From Bradyrhizobium sp. CCGUVB1N3 (GTDB taxonomy: Bacteria > Pseudomonadota > Alphaproteobacteria > Rhizobiales > Xanthobacteraceae): 64,000 nucleotides of DNA. How positions within the stretch are numbered: position 1 is the stretch's first letter; each line of letters begins with the position of its first letter. A program made the translations under genes and the position numbers. Location: assembly GCF_024199925.1 (NCBI RefSeq), contig NZ_JANADR010000002.1, positions 283,614 through 347,613 of the forward strand. Reading direction: 5' to 3'. The notes beneath the pieces were generated by a model. The model searched no databases. It was given only the letters and a program-made list of their open reading frames with translations, and was not told the DNA's origin. This document shows, piece by piece, positions 51,702-60,370 of the stretch.

Positions 51702-53901
51702 GCACCTACGCCGGTGCGCAATCGTCTACGTGCGTCAGTCCAGCACGACGCAGGTCGAGCATAATCGCGAGTCCACCGCCCGTCAGTACGAGTTAGCCGA
51801 ACGCGCCGCGCGGCTTGGTTGGCGACGCGATCAGGTGAAGGTCATCGATGAGGACCTCGGTATTTCCGGCTCCGGCCTTTCCGAGCGCACCGGCTTCGCG
51901 CGTATGACCGCGGAGGTCGGCCTCGGCCAGGTGGGCATCGTGCTCGGCTTGGAAGTCTCGCGACTAGCGCGCAATAATGCTGATTGGTACCGTCTGCTCG
52001 ATCTATGCGGCCTGACCCACACGCTCATCGGGGATGGAGATGGGATTTATCATCCGGGCTTGTTCAATGACCGCCTGGTGCTCGGGCTCAAAGGTACGAT
52101 GTCAGAGGCAGAGCTGCATGTGCTGCGTGCGCGGCTGCTCGGTGGCATCCGCAACAAGGCCGCACGCGGAGAACTGCACCGCGGGCTGCCGGTGGGTCTG
52201 GTACGGGGCGACGCCGACGGGGAGGTGCTGTTGCATCCTGACGAGTCGGTGCAAGCCGCGATCCATGCTGTCTTCGACCGCTTTGCCGAATTCGGCTCGG
52301 CACGACGCGTGTGGCTGTGGTTCCGCTCGCAAGGCCTGCGCTTTCCGCTGCACTCCAACAGCCTTGTCGATCTCCGCTGGGTCGCCCCCACTTACACAAA
52401 GATCCACCAGGTCCTCACCAACCCGTTCTATGCCGGCGTTTATGTGTATGGCCGCACCCAGCAGACATGCTATCTCGATGCGGGCGGTCGAATCCGAAAG
52501 CGCATCAGACAACGCGACCGCGAGCAGTGGCCGGTGTTCATTCGTGACCATCATGCCGGATACATCGATTGGAATACCTTCGAGGCGAACCAGAAGCGCC
52601 TGGCGCAGAACATCCGTCCTCGACCGCACCAGAGCGGGGGTGCCGTGAGAGAAGGCGCAGCACTCCTACAAGGCCTCGCCGTATGCGGACACTGCGGTCG
52701 GCGCCTGGCCGTACACTACAGCGGCCGGTTCTCGGCGCCCGGATATCACTGCGCCGGCAAGAACATCGTCAACGGCCGGGGCGAGTACTGCCTCAACATC
52801 GGCGGTGTGCAGATTGATGCGGCTGTCGCCGAAGCGTTCCTTGCGGCTCTCGCGCCCGCAGGCCTGGAAGCCTCGCTCCAGGCGATCGAGCAATTCGACG
52901 CCGATCACGAGACGACTCTCGCGCAGTTCCGTCGCGACGTCGAGCGTGCGCGCTACAACGCGCAGCGCGCCGAGCGACGCTATCGCGCCGTGGATCCGGA
53001 GAATAGACTCGTCGCGCGTGGGCTCGAAGCAGAATGGGAAAGCGCTCTGCTGGAACTGAAGACTGCCGAATCCGAACTCTCGGACCGCGAACATGCCCGA
53101 CCGCGCTCGCTTACGCACGAAGAACGCGACGCGATCCTTGCACTCGGTAAAGACCTCAAGCGTATCTGGTTCGCTCCCACGACGAGCGATCGCGATCGCA
53201 AGGAGTTGCTCCGCACGCTGCTCGACGATATCACCTTGAGAGTCGAGCGCGATAAATACAACGCTCACCTGACGCTACGTTGGCGCGGCGGTCTCTTCAG
53301 TGAAGTTAATGTCCCATTACCGCACTCGCATCCATCGCCGATCCGCACCGCCGACGATACGATCGATCTGCTGCGGCGACTGGCTGCACATTATCCCGAC
53401 ACCAAGATCGCCGGCATCCTCAATCGCCAAGGCCGTACAACGGCCACAGGACTGTCGTTTACGGCAAATCGTGTGTCGAGCCTGCGGACGCACTGGGAGA
53501 TTCCGTGCTTCGAGCCGAAACAGCAAGTGCAGGACGGCGAGTGCATGACGATCGAGAAAGCAGCACGCGCTCTCGGGATCGCACCCTCTACTTTGCATCG
53601 CTACCTCAAAGATGGCTTCATTGCCGGAGAGCAGATCACACCTGGCGCGCCGTGGCGCGTCCGTATCAATGACGAGTTGCGGTCGCGCTTTGTGGAGAGC
53701 GCGCCCGAAGGTTATGTGAAGATGTTTAAGGCCATGAATCTACTCGGCGTCTCGCGGCAAACCATCTTGCAACGTGTAAAGCGCGGCGAGCTTAAGGCCG
53801 TTCACGTCTATCGCGGACGAGCAAAAGGCATACGAATTCAAGTACCTGCAGTTGCTCCGGACCTCTTCGACCCTCTCAAAAAAACTGAAGGTGTAGTATG
53901 A
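51673..53901 (+). CDS. Large serine recombinase with two C-terminal HTH domains
   Basis: 742 residues. Resolvase domain with nucleophile Ser in VYVRQSSTTQVEHN (about 23-24) and Arg motifs in GLEVSRLARNNADWYRLLD; recombinase domain (RARLLGGIRNKAARGELHRG, TNPFYAGVYVYGR); zinc ribbon (VCGHCGRR … YHCAGKN, about 337-370); coiled coil near 415-480; then two excisionase-like helix-turn-helices, MTIEKAARALGIAPSTLHRY (about 625) and FKAMNLLGVSRQTILQRVKR (about 684). The last two are not part of typical large serine recombinases. Frame intact. Confidence 0.93.
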   Translation: MNELSKITAEHLRRCAIVYVRQSSTTQVEHNRESTARQYELAERAARLGWRRDQVKVIDEDLGISGSGLSERTGFARMTAEVGLGQVGIVLGLEVSRLARNNADWYRLLDLCGLTHTLIGDGDGIYHPGLFNDRLVLGLKGTMSEAELHVLRARLLGGIRNKAARGELHRGLPVGLVRGDADGEVLLHPDESVQAAIHAVFDRFAEFGSARRVWLWFRSQGLRFPLHSNSLVDLRWVAPTYTKIHQVLTNPFYAGVYVYGRTQQTCYLDAGGRIRKRIRQRDREQWPVFIRDHHAGYIDWNTFEANQKRLAQNIRPRPHQSGGAVREGAALLQGLAVCGHCGRRLAVHYSGRFSAPGYHCAGKNIVNGRGEYCLNIGGVQIDAAVAEAFLAALAPAGLEASLQAIEQFDADHETTLAQFRRDVERARYNAQRAERRYRAVDPENRLVARGLEAEWESALLELKTAESELSDREHARPRSLTHEERDAILALGKDLKRIWFAPTTSDRDRKELLRTLLDDITLRVERDKYNAHLTLRWRGGLFSEVNVPLPHSHPSPIRTADDTIDLLRRLAAHYPDTKIAGILNRQGRTTATGLSFTANRVSSLRTHWEIPCFEPKQQVQDGECMTIEKAARALGIAPSTLHRYLKDGFIAGEQITPGAPWRVRINDELRSRFVESAPEGYVKMFKAMNLLGVSRQTILQRVKRGELKAVHVYRGRAKGIRIQVPAVAPDLFDPLKKTEGVV

Positions 53902-53907
53902 CGCAAC

Positions 53908-54406
53908 ATCCAAGTAGCTCGCCAGATCACCTTCGATGATCCAGCGGCCCTTCGAGTCGGAGCCATCCTGCAACTGCATCCTCACTGTACGAACCGCATG
54001 ATGAACACTGCGTTCGGGACGGAAGCCGTAGGAGCCCGAGTGGAAGTCGCTCTCCCAGATCGGCTCCATGGCCATCAGCATCGCCCGCTGGACGATGCGG
54101 TCTCAATGGTCTCAACTTGCCGTTGGTCTTCGGGATATGGATTCGCTTGACCGGCGTTGGGCGGTAAGTGCCGTCCAACAGGGCCACGCGCAACCGATCC
54201 AGATGACGCTCCAGAACGGCAGCAAGTCGTCGCTTGTCCATTCCGTCAAGACCCGGTGTATTGGCGCCCTTCGACGCCAGGACGATCCGGGCCGCCTCAG
54301 CAAGCCAATTCCTGTCGGTGATGAGCCGGAGCAATCGATCAAACCGGCGGGTCTGATCGGCCGCGGCCCACGTCGCGAGCTTGTGCTGCATTTCACTGAT
54401 TATCAA
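53908..54406 (-). pseudogene. Group II intron maturase, N-terminal fragment
   Basis: MIISEMQHKLATWAAADQTR, ANTPGLDGMDKRRLAAVLER and PVKRIHIPKTNGKLRPL (reverse transcriptase motifs 0-1) are followed by an internal deletion of about 20 bases near 54100 with a frame change, then RAMLMAMEPIWESDFHSGSY, GFRPERSVHHAVRTVRMQL and GRWIIEGDLASYLD (motif 3, catalytic Asp). The rest, including YADD, is missing. Inactive. Confidence 0.82.
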
Positions 54407-55040
54407 AGGTCTTCACCTCATTAGGTCAGATCACGTGCACTCCAAGCAACTCAAACTGCTCCCCTTCGCCATGTGACCGGCTTTCCCGGCCTCGGACTAC
54501 TACGGGAGCTCTGCCAGCATGACGGACATCGGGGTCAACTCCCTTACCATTCCGCTCATGCCTTCCCTCGTTCATATGTTGGACTACCAGCGCATCGGTG
54601 AGGTTGCCGGTCGCAGTCTTTTCCCTTGCTTGCTGCAAGTCGATGCCGTTGCCTCAGGTTTGGCTGCGTTCTCCCCTCGGCCCACGCAAGACGCCTTACG
54701 TCTACGCTCGCGTTCGGGTGTCTCCGGCTACATATCCTTCGACACCATTCAGCATTCCGCCTGTTAAACCGTGTAGGCGGAGGCGACATTTCAGCCCACA
54801 GACGCGGATGAACCGGTTCGTGTTCCTCAACCTTCCGATACTCAGCCTCGGGAACCATCTCGGCGTAACGGTTTCGCCTCAGTCCCCTTTACCTGCGGGC
54901 TACGTCACCCTGCCAGCTGACAGCAGGTCACCGCCGCTTGGGCTCATGCTTCCCCACAGCAGGAAGCAGGCTCGTCAAATTCCTCCTTTCTCAATGCATT
55001 CCAAACATACGCTCCCCCGATTCCTCGGGGCGAGGCGCAC
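53908..55040 (-). mobile_element. Group II intron, 5' portion, inserted in IS3
   Basis: The 5' end reads GTGCGCCTCGCCCCGAGGAA at 55040, the GUGYG start, directly after the exon text of an IS3 orfB. About 600 bases of structured leader precede the maturase N-terminal fragment (53908-54406). The 3' part was removed at about 53908, where the recombinase cassette ends. The maturase class differs from that of the fragment at 50200-51260, so they are not halves of one intron. Confidence 0.7.
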
Positions 55041-55041
55041 C

Positions 55042-55461
55042 ATAGGTGAAGTCGGAGAGCCAAAGAACGTTCGGCCTTGGCGCCCTGAACTGGCGGTTGA
55101 CGTGATCCAGCGGGCATGGCGCGGCCTTGTCGCTGATCGTGGTCTTGACGGGTTTGCCGCGGATGACTCCTTGCAAACCCATGTCCCGCATCAGTCGCGC
55201 CACCGTGCAGCGGGCAACATCGAAGCCTTCCCGCTCGAGCTGCCGCCAGACCTTGCGCACGCCATAGACCCGGAAGTTCTCATCGAACACCCGCCGAACC
55301 TCGATCTTCAGGGTAGCGTCCTGCCTGGCGCGCGCCGACAGCCTGGCAGGATCGCGCCGCCTGGCCACATGGGCGTGGTAGGTCGAAGGGGCGATCGGCA
55401 AGACCTTGCAGATCGGCTCGACCCCATGCGCCCCACGATGATCGTCGATGAAGGCGATCAT
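55042..55461 (-). pseudogene. IS3 OrfB, truncated by group II intron
   Basis: About 140 residues: [60 protein letters not shown] and [12 protein letters not shown], the last being the strand with the first catalytic Asp. Residues after DFTY come from intron DNA. The second and third catalytic residues are missing. Confidence 0.85.
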
Positions 55462-55787
55462 GGCTTGGACCGGCGGTCGAGCTCCGCCATCGCAAAATAC
55501 GCGCTCGCCTTGCGCAGGATCTCATTCGCCTGCCGAAGCTCACGGTTCTCCCGCTCCAGCGCCTTCAGCTTCTCGGCCATGTCGGTCGGAACGCCGGCCC
55601 GGTGTCCGCTATCGACTTCGTCCCTCTTGACCCAGTCGTGCAGCGTCTGCGGTGTGCAGCCGATCTTGGCCGCAATCGAGGTCACGGCCGCCCACCGCGA
55701 CGGGTGCTCGCTCGCATGATCCAGAACCATCCGAACCGCACGAGCCCGGACCTCGGGTGAAAACTTGTTCGTCGTCTTGCTTGTCAT
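55458..55787 (-). CDS. IS3-family transposase OrfA (second type)
   Basis: 109 residues: [40 protein letters not shown] (helix-turn-helix) and the leucine zipper [20 protein letters not shown]. Complete, overlapping orfB by 4 bases in a different frame as in IS3 elements that use programmed frameshifting. Its partner orfB is broken. Confidence 0.9.
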   Translation of the reverse strand: MTSKTTNKFSPEVRARAVRMVLDHASEHPSRWAAVTSIAAKIGCTPQTLHDWVKRDEVDSGHRAGVPTDMAEKLKALERENRELRQANEILRKASAYFAMAELDRRSKP

Positions 55788-56031
55788 GGCTCCATCCTCT
55801 CAGGAGTTGGAGCCTCCGGCAAACCCGGGGCGGTTCAACCCGCTGACGAGCTTTGGTCCCGCAGGGTCGCTAGTGCGACCGTCTGAGGAAAGAGAAGAGC
55901 TCGAAACGCGAAAACGAGATGCAGCCGACGAAACCTCCATTGGTGCCCTCTTCTGCGCATGTTCAGAGGCACCTGTCGTGCGTTCTAGCTTTGCAACTCT
56001 GGCGCCCAAATAGAGACCTGGAACAGACATC

Positions 56032-56619
56032 ATGACAGCGGAGACGGACATAAAATCTGCGCCCTCAAAAATGCAGGCGACCGCCGTCTGGACACTTGTG
56101 CTCGGCTTTGCCGCGGACCCATTGGCTCGATGGAGCTGGCCTGACCCAGACCAATATCTTACGATCATGCCTCAGTTCGTTAAGGCCTGTGGTGGACGAG
56201 CATTCGAGCATGGCACAGCATACGTGACGGGAGGGATTCGAGCCGCGGCGCTCTGGCTGCCACCCGGCGTGGAGCAAGATGAGGATGCACTCGACGCAAT
56301 TATGGCTCACTCCCTACGTCCGGAGATCAGCGAAGATATGGCACAGCTACGGCTGGGAATGGTCGAACATCATCCACCTGAGCCACATTGGTATCTGCCT
56401 CTCATTGCCGCCGATCCGAACTGGGTCGGACAGGGGCTTGGCACGTTGCTAATGGAACACGCTCTTAAACGATGTGATTCGGAGGGTGCCGCCGCATATC
56501 TCGAAAGCTCAAATCCGGAAAACATTCCCTTTTACGAGCGCCACGGCTTCAAGGTCATTGGTGAGATACAGCGTGGTGATTCGCCCACGCTAACGCCAAT
56601 GTTGCGGACAGCCCATTGA
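56032..56619 (+). CDS. GNAT-family N-acetyltransferase
   Basis: 195 residues from ATG 56032. The acetyl-CoA loop VGQGLGTLLMEHALKR (RxGxG-like, here V-G-Q-G-L-G) and the C-terminal AAAYLESSNPENIPFYERHG with conserved Tyr and the FKVIGEIQ strand define the family. The N-terminal half contains PDPDQYLTIMPQFVKACGGR. The substrate is unknown. A lone gene between the IS3 end and an IS1182 relic. Codon use looks like the rest of the plasmid. Confidence 0.88.
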   Translation: MTAETDIKSAPSKMQATAVWTLVLGFAADPLARWSWPDPDQYLTIMPQFVKACGGRAFEHGTAYVTGGIRAAALWLPPGVEQDEDALDAIMAHSLRPEISEDMAQLRLGMVEHHPPEPHWYLPLIAADPNWVGQGLGTLLMEHALKRCDSEGAAAYLESSNPENIPFYERHGFKVIGEIQRGDSPTLTPMLRTAH

Positions 56620-56639
56620 GTGGTATCCGGCGAAGAGTA

Positions 56640-56990
56640 GCTTCGTACGCTTCAGTCCTATTGGTTAGCCTACGTTGCCAACCTTGATCTGGTTGCACTT
56701 CGTTTTCGACACGCTGAGCGCCAGAGCGGAGCGGGACAGCCGCCATGTGATCCGGCAGATCTGCTGAAGTTCTATCTCTACCGCTATATCAATCAGATCC
56801 GCTCCTAGCGTCGCCTCGAGCGAGAGGCCGGGCGCAATCTGGAACTGATCTGGCCATTGCGCGGGCTCGTTCCGGGCTATCGACCATAGCCAATTTCCGT
56901 AAGGAGAACGGGTGCAGTTGAACGGCACCAGATCTTCGATATCAACCCTCAAGGCGGCGGCTATGCGAGCATGCCGTCGCTATGCCTGAG
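56640..56990 (+). pseudogene. Degenerate IS1182-type transposase fragment
   Basis: Reading the plus strand gives QPPCDPADLLKFYLYRYINQ, IRS, stop (TAG near 56806), RRLEREAGRNLELIWPLRGL, VPGYR and, after a frameshift near 56884, IANFRKENG. This is the conserved N-terminal block of IS1182/IS5-like transposases. The rest of the element is gone. A reading frame on the other strand (56665-56952) is its antisense shadow. Confidence 0.65.
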
Positions 56991-57064
56991 TTGGGCTTCG
57001 CGGTGATCGCGGCCGGTTGAGCGCGTGACAACGAACCTGAGTTCTGGCCATCACCCCTGTCCTA

Positions 57065-58165
57065 TCAGAAACCGTAAGGTCGCTCGGCCCAGCGCAGCAG
57101 GACGCGCGCATCCCGATCGGGTAGGACCACGCGCTGGTCACGCAGACCCTTGGCAATCGCTTGACCAACCTCTGGCTCAATCCGATTACCATGGGTCATC
57201 AAGAAGAACCAACCAAATGGGACGCCGACCTCACGGTCGATCGCTTCAGCGCGATCCATCAGGATATGAACCGAGGCGTCGCCAGCGATAAGCCTCTCTT
57301 CCGGCAGATGCAGCGGGCGCGGTACGAATCCGACCTCGCGCGTGCCTTTGTCGTCGTAGTCGTAAATGTCGAGCGCCCAGTGCGCGTAGATGCGCTCGAC
57401 TGAAGCGCTTGATTCGTCCCAATCCTGGAAGAAGCGATTCTCTCGTGGCACGTACTCGAACCAGTCCGGCACCAATTCCAGGAACGGAGTCTCGGTCGTG
57501 CCCTCCCGCGTCACTTCCCGCACTACACGGCGTTCCATCTCCGGCCGCTGCGCTTCGCGCTTCTCGCGCTCAAGGCAGGCACGCCGAGTCAGAAAGCTGC
57601 GGACATGGACAACGCTGCTGCCCGCGCGCCCAAGTATCCGATAAAGCGGGCCGGCGAGTACCTTGTCGTCAGACATATCTCCGTGCGTGATCCATGACGG
57701 ATCGAGCAACTCGTCCTTGCCCCAAGGGCGATAGCTCGGATTGACGATCGGCCCAGCGCGCCGTTCGACTTCCCGACCGAGACGGATTTGCACATAGTCC
57801 GCCGCGTCCGGTCCAGTCGGCGCGAAGGCATACACGCTGTTGCCGTGCCATTCCGAAATCTGAAGGTCGCTCTCGCGCAATCGAGTCCAGAGCGCGCCGA
57901 TGTCGCCGTTGACCTTCGCGAGCTCCGCTTCCATCCATGGCCGATAGTCCGCGATCCGCGTCCCGTCGGCCGCGATCACTGAGAGCGCGTCGCGCCAATA
58001 CGGGTCGTCGATGCTGACCGCCGAAAAGGAAAATCCCGGGAATGCGTCCGTCAGCGCAGATGCGAGAGTCCCTTCGTCGGCGCCGGATGGAAGACACGCG
58101 AGAGCCGCCTCGATCGTGGCGGAATCAGGCAGTCGCACTGGGATGTTCTCTGGAGCTTCACCCAT
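57065..58165 (-). CDS. Hypothetical protein, 366 residues
   Basis: Soluble, Asp/Arg-rich protein: IEAALACLPSGADEGTLASA, DIGALWTRLRESDLQISEWH, YVQIRLGREVERRAGPIVNP, a basic stretch RRACLEREKREAQRPEMERR, and LVPDWFEYVPRENRFFQDWD, EVGVPFGWFFLMTHGNRIEP. No signal peptide, membrane segment or known motif. It lies 60 bases downstream of the abiE toxin on the same strand and could be part of that transcript. Function not assigned. Confidence 0.65.
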   Translation of the reverse strand: MGEAPENIPVRLPDSATIEAALACLPSGADEGTLASALTDAFPGFSFSAVSIDDPYWRDALSVIAADGTRIADYRPWMEAELAKVNGDIGALWTRLRESDLQISEWHGNSVYAFAPTGPDAADYVQIRLGREVERRAGPIVNPSYRPWGKDELLDPSWITHGDMSDDKVLAGPLYRILGRAGSSVVHVRSFLTRRACLEREKREAQRPEMERRVVREVTREGTTETPFLELVPDWFEYVPRENRFFQDWDESSASVERIYAHWALDIYDYDDKGTREVGFVPRPLHLPEERLIAGDASVHILMDRAEAIDREVGVPFGWFFLMTHGNRIEPEVGQAIAKGLRDQRVVLPDRDARVLLRWAERPYGF

Positions 58166-58225
58166 GCCTTGATCCTATCATTGTAGCCCGCTGAGTCCTG
58201 TTCATTTTTCCCGGGACAGGCCCCG

Positions 58226-59329
58226 CTATAAGTTGGGCGGTCCAGCATTCAGGTGCTGTTCGAGTGCTTCGATGCTCGCCATGACGTCCGCGAAAGCGGG
58301 CGGTGTGCCGAAGATCATTGCCGACATCCGGTCATAGTCGGCGGCGAGCCTGGCCCGCATCTCCGCGGTCGGAACGAGGCGATAGCTGCCGGGCACAGCG
58401 CGATCGTACCGGTGATCCGGCGCACGAAACATCAACTCCTTGTGCTGCCGGCAGGCTTCAGCAAGATCGCGCATCGACGCCGTGGCGACGCCATAGTCCG
58501 GATGGGTCCAGATTTGATGGACGTCGTAATAGTGGCGCGAGTAGCGATTGAGATCGGGCACCGGACGGTCGGGTTTGCTTTCCGTGCTTCGCTTCTCTGT
58601 CATTTCAGTCATGGCATGCAGGATCAGCACCTTCTCCCAGAAGGTCCGCTCGGGCTTGACCGTCGTCACGTTGCGCACCGTGAGCTCCATTCCCTCCCGC
58701 ATTTCCGAAGCGATGTAGGGAACGATCTCGCGGGGCTCGGCCGGCTCAGGATCAGGACGCGCACCACCTTCGATGCGGACCGCCGCCTGCACATAGGCGT
58801 CGCCGGCGTCGAAGACGCTCCTGTAGCCGACCACTAGAATGTCGAGCGCTTCCTTGTTGCGATACGTATCGAAGCCAAAGCGGAGTGAGAAATGCCCCGA
58901 TTGTTCGGCGGCGCCTTCGACGGCTGCGATCTCCGTCGTCAGCTCCTTTTTGAGCTGACCCGAGATATACTGCCGCGCCGCCTCGTCCACTTTCTCGGCG
59001 AGCGCGCGCTGCTGCTGATTCACCGAGGGGAGGGTCGCGATCTCGGCTTCCAACGGGACGTGCAAATCGGCCTTATAGATGCCGATGTCTATATCCTCGG
59101 AGAAGCGACGGATCAGTCCATATGCCTTGCTGAGGCTTGTACCACCCTTGAAATAAAGTCCGATGGGATCATCACCCCGCCGGTTGAACAGGAAGTCGAG
59201 CACCCAGCAGACACAGAGGTCCTTCTCGATGTTCTGCGCCTCTGTCTCCAGATGGGCAGCAACCGTCTCAAAGAGAGTGCGGCGCTCGTCGACGCTCGAG
59301 CGCAGGATTTCAATGAAGGTTTTCTGCAT
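58226..59329 (-). CDS. abiEii: AbiEii-type nucleotidyltransferase toxin
   Basis: 367 residues. The nucleotidyltransferase signature YFKGGTSLSKAYGLIRRFSE, then DIDIGIY, gives the GS…DxD motif; the second conserved region is VRNVTTVKPERTFWEKVLIL, HAMTEMTEK and NRYSRHYYDVHQIW (Tyr/Asp). AbiEii proteins transfer nucleotides to targets such as tRNA and arrest growth; as a pair with AbiEi they act in phage abortive infection and plasmid maintenance. It overlaps abiEi by 20 bases. Intact. Confidence 0.93.
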   Translation of the reverse strand: MQKTFIEILRSSVDERRTLFETVAAHLETEAQNIEKDLCVCWVLDFLFNRRGDDPIGLYFKGGTSLSKAYGLIRRFSEDIDIGIYKADLHVPLEAEIATLPSVNQQQRALAEKVDEAARQYISGQLKKELTTEIAAVEGAAEQSGHFSLRFGFDTYRNKEALDILVVGYRSVFDAGDAYVQAAVRIEGGARPDPEPAEPREIVPYIASEMREGMELTVRNVTTVKPERTFWEKVLILHAMTEMTEKRSTESKPDRPVPDLNRYSRHYYDVHQIWTHPDYGVATASMRDLAEACRQHKELMFRAPDHRYDRAVPGSYRLVPTAEMRARLAADYDRMSAMIFGTPPAFADVMASIEALEQHLNAGPPNL

Positions 59330-60053
59330 GGCCGCCTTTTGCGCCCTCAGGATTCGACTTGCCGTCGCTGTGATCCTCCGCTCGGAGCTTGCGTGCGATC
59401 GTTTCGACCAGCGGGTACATCCACGCCGGGACCGCTTGGATGTTGTCGCGTAGATCTTGTGCGATGTTTTCCCGGTTCGGATCGTGCGACAAATGCCGGA
59501 CGATACCGTTCACGGCCGGATCGAGGTTTGATCGCTCGTCGCGAAACCATGTCAGCGCCTGGACCACGCGCATGGCGGGGCGGCCGGCCCAGAATGCGGT
59601 CTTGGCCGAAATGCGCTTGAAGTCGAGCTTGTAGATGACGGGCTTGGTCACCTGCGGATCGCCGGCGCTCGCCTCGATCTCGATCGTCCGCGGATAGGTA
59701 TCGGCATAGATCGTCGATCGCGCCGGAACGGCCGTGGTCAGGCCGAGGTCGTTCGCGGCCGTCATGCCATCGACCAGGACGCGCAGCTTGTCACGCCGGG
59801 CGATGGCATCGATGAACGAGGCGCGCGGCGGAAACACCATCTTGCCGGTCAGCTTGCTGAGGCCCGGCTTGTCGTAGAGGCCGCGGTGAGGCCGGCGGAT
59901 GTCGCCCCTCAGGGTCAGCCGCTGTAGCGCCTTCTCGATGGCGTTCGGGGTTCCGATGTCGAGAAAATCGGCGCGCGACCACACACCGGCCGGCGCCGCC
60001 TGGGCGATCCGATCATGGATGCGATCGAGGGTATCGGACGTGGGGTCGGGCAT
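59310..60053 (-). CDS. abiEi: AbiEi-type antitoxin (DUF6088-like)
   Basis: 247 residues from ATG 60053 (MPDPTSDTLDRIHDRIAQAA). The N-terminal winged helix WSRADFLDIGTPNAIEKALQ, LTLRGDIRRPHRGLYDKPGL matches AbiEi repressors; the rest (FIDAIARRDKLRVLVDGMTA, AVPARSTIYADTYPRTIEIE) forms the antitoxin domain. It represses its own promoter, where two 32-base inverted repeats lie (60067-60151). The start at 60053 is preferred because a longer frame to 60200 would run through those repeats. Confidence 0.9.
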   Translation of the reverse strand: MPDPTSDTLDRIHDRIAQAAPAGVWSRADFLDIGTPNAIEKALQRLTLRGDIRRPHRGLYDKPGLSKLTGKMVFPPRASFIDAIARRDKLRVLVDGMTAANDLGLTTAVPARSTIYADTYPRTIEIEASAGDPQVTKPVIYKLDFKRISAKTAFWAGRPAMRVVQALTWFRDERSNLDPAVNGIVRHLSHDPNRENIAQDLRDNIQAVPAWMYPLVETIARKLRAEDHSDGKSNPEGAKGGHAENLH

Positions 60054-60066
60054 CAGCCACCATTTT

Positions 60067-60151
60067 CTGACCGAATATTGTATATAAAAAACGGTCAGTA
60101 GCAAGTTGGGAATAACCAACTGACCAGAATTTATATTCAAGATTTGGTCAG
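60067..60151 (-). promoter_or_regulatory. Double operator of the abiE operon
   Basis: Two inverted repeats with identical geometry: CTGACC (60067-60072) with GGTCAG (60093-60098), and CTGACC (60120-60125) with GGTCAG (60146-60151). Each spans 32 bases and the centres are 53 bases apart. The DNA between the arms is AT-rich and contains TATATAA-like sequences that can serve as promoter. AbiEi repressors bind two inverted repeats cooperatively, so this is a strong operator candidate. Confidence 0.8.
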
Positions 60152-60215
60152 TAAAGCGCAAAAAGTCGCTTTCGGGACTCCTCGCCCAACGGTCCCCCAA
60201 ACATGGAACCTCGAT

Positions 60216-60350
60216 ATGCAGGTCGAGCTTTTCGAGCAGGCGCTGGACGAACTGAATGCCGATGCCGATCTGGTGAACCAGGTGCTAGAAATCACCTCGG
60301 AGGACGAGGCCCTCCACGTTCGACGTTATCGGCTTCCCGATATCGATTAG
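60216..60350 (+). CDS. Possible small protein divergent from abiE
   Basis: 44 residues from ATG 60216 (MQVELFEQALDELNADADLV, then NQVLEITSEDEALHVRRYRL), acidic and helical. A TTG at 60144 would lengthen it but lies in the operator. The composition looks coding, yet there is no homologue I recognise. It could be transcribed from the abiE operator region in the other direction. Confidence 0.35.
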   Translation: MQVELFEQALDELNADADLVNQVLEITSEDEALHVRRYRLPDID

Positions 60351-60370
60351 GCCCGCGGCGCGCGCGACAG

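Larger units (their letters stand above)
55041..55837 (-). mobile_element. IS3-family element (second type), interrupted by intron
   Basis: The outer end, TGAACCGCCCCGGGTTTGCC, starts at 55837 on the minus strand. orfA (55458-55787) and the first part of orfB (55042-55461) follow; orfB is cut by the intron at 55040 and its remainder and the other terminal repeat were not found. Unrelated to the IS3 element at 4229-5593. Confidence 0.82.

Noticed and set aside
55800..56168. A minus-strand frame opposite the GNAT start
   Set aside because: No homology or ribosome-binding site; covers the IS3 end and the antisense of the GNAT gene.
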